From: Novakomyces olei
Taxonomy: Eukaryota > Ascomycota > Novakomycetes > Novakomycetales > Novakomycetaceae
Assembly (NCBI GenBank): GCA_016906335.1
Contig: JADEYG010000007.1
Location: 2,434,001-2,498,000 of the forward strand
Direction of reading: 5' to 3'
DNA: 64,000 nt
In this document: in pieces, positions 58,362 to 64,000 of the stretch
How the letters are laid out: each line of letters opens with the position of its first letter
Numbering within the stretch: the stretch's first letter is position 1
Made by a program: the position numbers and the translations under genes
The notes under the pieces: generated by a model
What the model was told of the DNA's origin: nothing
The model's input: only the letters and a program-made list of their open reading frames with translations
The model's database searches: none

Positions 58362-58549
58362 GCTCTTTAATTGGGTCTCCATTGGGCCTTGTCTACCACA
58401 AGCCTATGTCTTTTATGCTATTAAATATTTTTGCTGCTCTCCGTCTCAGGTCGAGTTTCGGAAATTTGTACATATAAATAGATTGGTTTTGATTCGGCAA
58501 CATTTGAACGATTGTTGGTCAATTTCGTATTATAATGCAAAAGGGTATA

Positions 58550-59070
58550 TCATCGCCGTAGGAGAACGTATATATCGCCCTGAGATATCCGTATTAGCTT
58601 GCGGTAGGGACCGTCTAGGGACATGAGCAGACCGCCAAAGGAGACGTAAATAGACCTGCTTGTTAGATTTTCTCCAAAAGAAAAGAAAAAGAAAAGAGGG
58701 ATAGAACAAGGAACAGGCAAACAAATCAACAGGGCAAAAGAAGACAAGCTTACAATCGGTCTTTGCCATTCTCATCGATCCTGTAAACTTTTCCGTGAGT
58801 AATATACTCGGCGGTTTCTTGCAGTTCGTCGCTCTGCAAGGAACTCGTAATCTGCACACCGATCGACTTTTTCTCTGCAACGTCGAATATCTGTGAATTG
58901 TAATCCAATTCGAGTACAATATCCTCTGCCGCCGAAAGGGCCTTCAGCCGAGATACTGTACATTAGTCAATAACGCGACAATACGTCAAATGTGACGTAC
59001 CCCGCTCGTAGCGTCCAGACGAGACGGATTGTACCGTGAAAAACTCGTCCAGCAGCAATGGATCAGCCAT
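58550..59070 (-). CDS. RPB8: RNA polymerase I/II/III subunit Rpb8 (ABC3)
   Basis: Shared small subunit of the three nuclear RNA polymerases, OB-fold. Exons 59001-59070, 58754-58955, 58550-58655; 125 aa, equal to the S. pombe protein and shorter than S. cerevisiae (146). Motifs: DEFFTVQSVSSGRYERVSRL, VLELDYNSQIFDVAEKKSIG, VQITSSLQ, YITHGKVYRID, then the signature IYVSFGGLLMSLDGPYRKL and IYVLLRR at the C-terminus. Introns 45 and 98 nt; the second ends CTAACAAGCAG with a long pyrimidine stretch upstream. Confidence 0.95.
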
Positions 59071-59440
59071 GGCAGTCTGGTGCTTGAAATATTTATTATT
59101 GCTCAATAATCGCGCGAAATTCTATATTATTATATACCTTTTTTTTACTGAGAGCTAAACGATAAGACAATTCATATTAATCAATATTTTTTTCTTGATT
59201 ATCCACAAATAATGTTCATAATATGGTATAATTTAATATAATATTCATTTAATAATATAATTCATAATAATAATCATAAAAACATTCATAACATAATTCA
59301 TAATGTCATATTCATAATATATTCATAATATATTCATAATATATTCATAATATATTCATAATATATTCATAATATATTCATAATATATTCATAATATATT
59401 CATAATTATATTGCACAAAAAATTTCGGCCAGAGAGCACC
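59071..59440. repeat. RPB8/TIM23 divergent promoter made largely of an 11-bp minisatellite
   Basis: From about 59310 to 59405 an 11-bp unit (ATTCATAATAT) repeats about 8-9 times, with looser AATATAAT copies before it from 59220. The array ends 35 bp before the TIM23 start codon, so it occupies the place of the core promoter and leader. Confidence 0.85.
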
Positions 59441-60118
59441 ATGAGCTGGCTCTTTGGACAGTTCAAATCGCACGATCAGCGTCGTCCTGCGGGCGAAACC
59501 GCTGCTGATGCAAATGCTTCTCCTTCCGGGCGCGATTTGAGCGAAGCATCAGCACCAGCGACAAATATTCCCATGCCGCCCACGTACAGTTCACAAGACG
59601 CATTAGCGGCGTTAGATCCATCACGGCTTCACCCGCTTGCCGGTCTGGATAAGCCGCTGGATTACTTGATGCTGGAAGACGAGCAGCTGAGCACAGTACC
59701 CGGCGGCAAAAGCTTCCTGCCGTCCCGAGGCTGGAGCGATGATCTGTGCTATGGCACAGGATCAACATACCTTTTGGCTTTGGGCTTAGGAGGAGCCTAC
59801 GGTTTAGCAGAAGGACTTGAAAATACCCGATTTACAAACTCGTCAAAGCTGCGACTCAACGGCGTGCTCAACGCCGTAACCCGGCGTGGGCCATTTTTAG
59901 GTAATTCTGCGGCAGTAGTAGCTATTATCTACAACGGCCTCAATTCAACCTTGGACTACTACCGCGGTCGCCACGACTGGGTTAATTCTGTCGGCGCTGG
60001 TGCACTGGCTGGAGCCCTGTTCAAGAGCACTCGAGGCATAAAGAGTATGGCTATCGCCAGCAGCATCACGGGGTCTGGAGCCGCCGCCTGGTGCTTGCTC
60101 AAGAAGTGGATGCTGTGA
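59441..60118 (+). CDS. TIM23: Mitochondrial import channel subunit Tim23
   Basis: Channel-forming subunit of the presequence translocase in the mitochondrial inner membrane. Single exon; the first ATG (59441) gives 225 aa (yeast 222), and the in-frame region before it has no ATG. Residues 1-95 form the intermembrane-space domain (SQDALAALDPSRLHPLAGLD, KPLDYLMLEDE); the membrane part has the family pattern RGWSDDLCYGTGSTYLLALG, GGAYGLAEGL, LRLNGVLNAVTRRGPFLGNS, YNGLNSTLDYYRGRHDWVNS and GALAGALFKSTRG, with four helices. Its motor partner PAM17 lies 14 kb away. Confidence 0.95.
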   Translation: MSWLFGQFKSHDQRRPAGETAADANASPSGRDLSEASAPATNIPMPPTYSSQDALAALDPSRLHPLAGLDKPLDYLMLEDEQLSTVPGGKSFLPSRGWSDDLCYGTGSTYLLALGLGGAYGLAEGLENTRFTNSSKLRLNGVLNAVTRRGPFLGNSAAVVAIIYNGLNSTLDYYRGRHDWVNSVGAGALAGALFKSTRGIKSMAIASSITGSGAAAWCLLKKWML

Positions 60119-60814
60119 TTGGAGGACGGTAGATCCGTAGGCGTTTCATCTCTCTCGGCGCAGTTTTTTTAGGCCAAATGAATATCGAGACTAGTTTTCG
60201 TGAATGCCGTACGTTACGTGCCCCACTGGCACTTGCACAAACACGTAAAACAAAAGAACTGTATGTAGAATAATAAACACACTAATGATTATACAGTATA
60301 CTGAATTTAGCAGATGAGTAAAAGGAATAATGATTAAAGGATAAAGAATAAAGATAAAAAATGAAGATTAAAAACAAAAAAAAAAAGAAAAGAGGAAAAG
60401 AATAATTTAAATATTTAAATCAGAAAGAATAAAAAAAATCAAAAAATCAAAAAATCAAAAAATCAAAAAATCAAAAAATCAAAAAATCAAAAAATCAAAA
60501 CAATTTAGAAAGCAAGAAGTAAAACCTGTAGATGTAATAGCTGCCGTTACAAAGTGCTTGCTCTGTTTTCTGTGCTATGTTTTCTGTGCTATTTGATGTA
60601 TATGTATAATTGATTACTTTTTAAAATCCTTATGTTAGACGGGATCGATTATATGTGGCAATTTCTGTATGGCCATGACCAAAAAACTGTGAGGATTATA
60701 TTATTACTATTTTATGCAGGTACTTTTATACGCCGTACGAGCACACAGTACTCGACCGTAGTACAAACATGCATGCAGAATGTCTAAAGACCCGTCAAAA
60801 GACCTATATGATGT
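60119..60814. repeat. Convergent intergenic region with (AAAAAATC)n
   Basis: A-rich; from about 60434 to 60500 an 8-bp unit AAAAAATC repeats about 8 times. No gene seen. Confidence 0.75.
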
Positions 60815-62508
<1,694 letters not shown>

Positions 62509-64000
62509 GATTGAGAGCGATCGACCAACTCGATATCTGATCAATCTGAAAAGATTACTACAACGCCAAAGCAGCTCAGGCTTCTAGTCAGGCGATACCA
62601 GAAAACCCTGGCTAATTAATTCATGGCAAATGAAAGTCCAGCTACAAGTATGTAGGGTGTATATATGGTGTATATATGGTGTATATATGGTGTATATGTG
62701 GTGTATATGTGGTGTATATGTGATGTATATGTGATGTATATGTGGTGTATATGTGGTGTATATGTGGTGTATATGTGGTGTATATGTGGTGTATATGGTG
62801 TATATGGTGTATATTTGGTGTATATATATATGGTGTATATATGTTGTATGCGTTCGCAGACCGAGGAGGGTACACGTCCCAGCCTTGAAATTACGCTTGC
62901 TTGTGCGGTATGGTACCAGTGTTTGAGAGCCATCGGCACGTTTTCTATTCGAGCTTTGCTCATATGTAGATTGCAAGATTCTCGTATTGGACAGTGTTAC
63001 ACAGACATTTAGGTGTGTATTATAGTGTGTAAAGTCGGCCTTACCAAACGCGTGTGTCAAGGCGCTCATGTTTTCTCACAAAAATGGAGCCTAGCTCCTG
63101 CGTCGTCTCGTTGTAAAGTATAAATTAAAGTAAAAAAGTGGCAGATCACACAGTATTGTACGGGTTCTCCACTCGCACCCAACTCGGACGCCGCCTAAAA
63201 TGGGCATGCTAAGCACAATGTACGCATACCGCCAGGCTTACGTACTCCAGGTATAGCGAGATTACTTGGTGTGCGACTTTTACAGTGTATGAAACCTTAT
63301 TATGTAAGTGCCCTGTGCACGATTCGACTGAGAATTGTAGTTTCTACATACATTAATCTCCATCATACTTGAAATTTACAAGTATAATTCGCACGCAAAA
63401 GGAAATACTGGATCGAGGCACCTAAACAACCGTTGATCCACACCCGCGCGCGTTTCTCTTTAGCGATTGTGCTACGACAGCTGCAACTGTCGTCACTGAA
63501 GCGTGTTTGATCGCAATCAGAAAGCGCTTTTGAGTTGGTTTTTCGCGCTTTTGACGTGCAGTCTCACCCAAAGCGCACTTTGCTCTGCCTGCAAAAATGC
63601 CCCCAAAGTAGGACCAACCCCCTCTTGAATTGCTTCTTATTTATTATTTTTTATTATTTTTATCATTTTTATCGTTTTTGTCTATGAGGTGCTGCTCAGC
63701 GAATGTGGGCGTGCTCGTGCGCTTGCATGGCTACTCGTGCCCAGCATGATCCTTAAAACCAGGCAGTGAATGGTTCAGCAAAGTTTCATGTGTCAAGTTT
63801 CCCGTTTCAGTGCCCGCCTTTCCAGAATACTGCCTTTACCAGAGCCTATTGTGCGCCCTCGGCAACCCCAATTTGGGCAGAAGAGACTAAAAAGGTCCCG
63901 ATGGCTATCAGTTTGTTACATAAGGCTATCCATGATTGCGTGTCAAGACTATTATTCTACTAACCTGCTGCTGCCTATGCTATATGCTCGCTGTGGCGCA
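62509..64000. repeat. Right end: 12-bp minisatellite and unassigned DNA
   Basis: From about 62655 to 62848 a TGTATATATGG / TGTATATGTGG unit of 10-12 bp repeats about 17 times. The rest (62850-64000) holds no supported gene. An ATG at 63597 (MPPK then a GTAGGA donor) could open a gene that leaves the window, but no following exon was recognised. Confidence 0.6.

Noticed and set aside
62584-63069. Long minus-strand frame with Ile-His-His-Ile-Tyr-Thr repeats, and ATG at 63069 as an ERG10 first exon
   Set aside because: The repeat reading is a translation of the TGTATATATGG minisatellite. ERG10 closes perfectly with a 14-nt first exon at 62495-62508, so 63069 is not needed.

Overview
The window reads as nuclear DNA of an ascomycete yeast, probably an early-diverging lineage (deep Saccharomycotina or Taphrinomycotina); I cannot name the species. 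Evidence: many genes carry short GT..AG introns (down to 39 nt) whose branch motif CTAAC/CTGAC lies only a few bases before the 3' splice site; the proteins are typical of ascomycetes (Zn2Cys6 regulator, RXT3, SAM50, PAM17, TIM23, DML1, PEX30-type peroxin, SDS23, paired ARO3/ARO4 DAHP synthases, ARA2); CTG sits at conserved Leu positions (for example in ARO4), so the standard code fits; and short TTAGGG-type arrays are scattered inside the chromosome. Exon coordinates were assembled by eye from splice signals, phase and family conservation, and every multi-exon model closes in frame.

Layout. 1-3.4 kb: AT minisatellite and a five-exon histone H1 (-). 3.4-8.4 kb: RXT3 (+), a BTB protein (-), UBC6 (-). 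8.7-13.3 kb: SAM50 (+), a tiny four-exon ECM15 (-), a mitochondrial P-loop ATPase (+). 14.5-19.7 kb: a secreted GH16 enzyme with a Ser/Pro repeat linker, an FMN hydroxy-acid dehydrogenase, ARO4. 20-28.3 kb: an unrecognised mitochondrial-type protein (-), a dysferlin-domain peroxin (+), six-exon DML1 (+), a Zn2Cys6 factor (-). 28.3-30.4 kb: a gene-poor gap. 30.4-36.1 kb, all on the minus strand: ARA2-like aldo-keto reductase, MFS drug:H+ antiporter, HEM12. 37.7-42.2 kb: a secreted orphan with Kex2-type sites (+), two small unrecognised coding pieces (-), an acyltransferase-3 membrane protein (-). 44.9-50 kb: PAM17 (-), ARO3 (+), a small orphan exon (-), GPD with a peroxisomal PTS2 (+). 50.8-64 kb: SDS23 (+), a DUF3431 protein (-), KRE33/NAT10 (+), RPB8 (-), TIM23 (+), ERG10 (-).

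Shared themes: three parts of the mitochondrial protein import machinery (SAM50, PAM17, TIM23), both DAHP synthases at the head of the shikimate pathway, haem (HEM12) and sterol (ERG10) synthesis, and ribosome and transcription genes (KRE33, RPB8, H1, RXT3). No tRNA, rRNA, LTR or other virus-like element was seen. The points most worth a second look are TTAGGG boxes upstream of many start codons and also inside three coding regions, the intron architecture with micro-exons, the secreted Kex2-site orphan, and small multi-exon genes hidden in apparently empty gaps.
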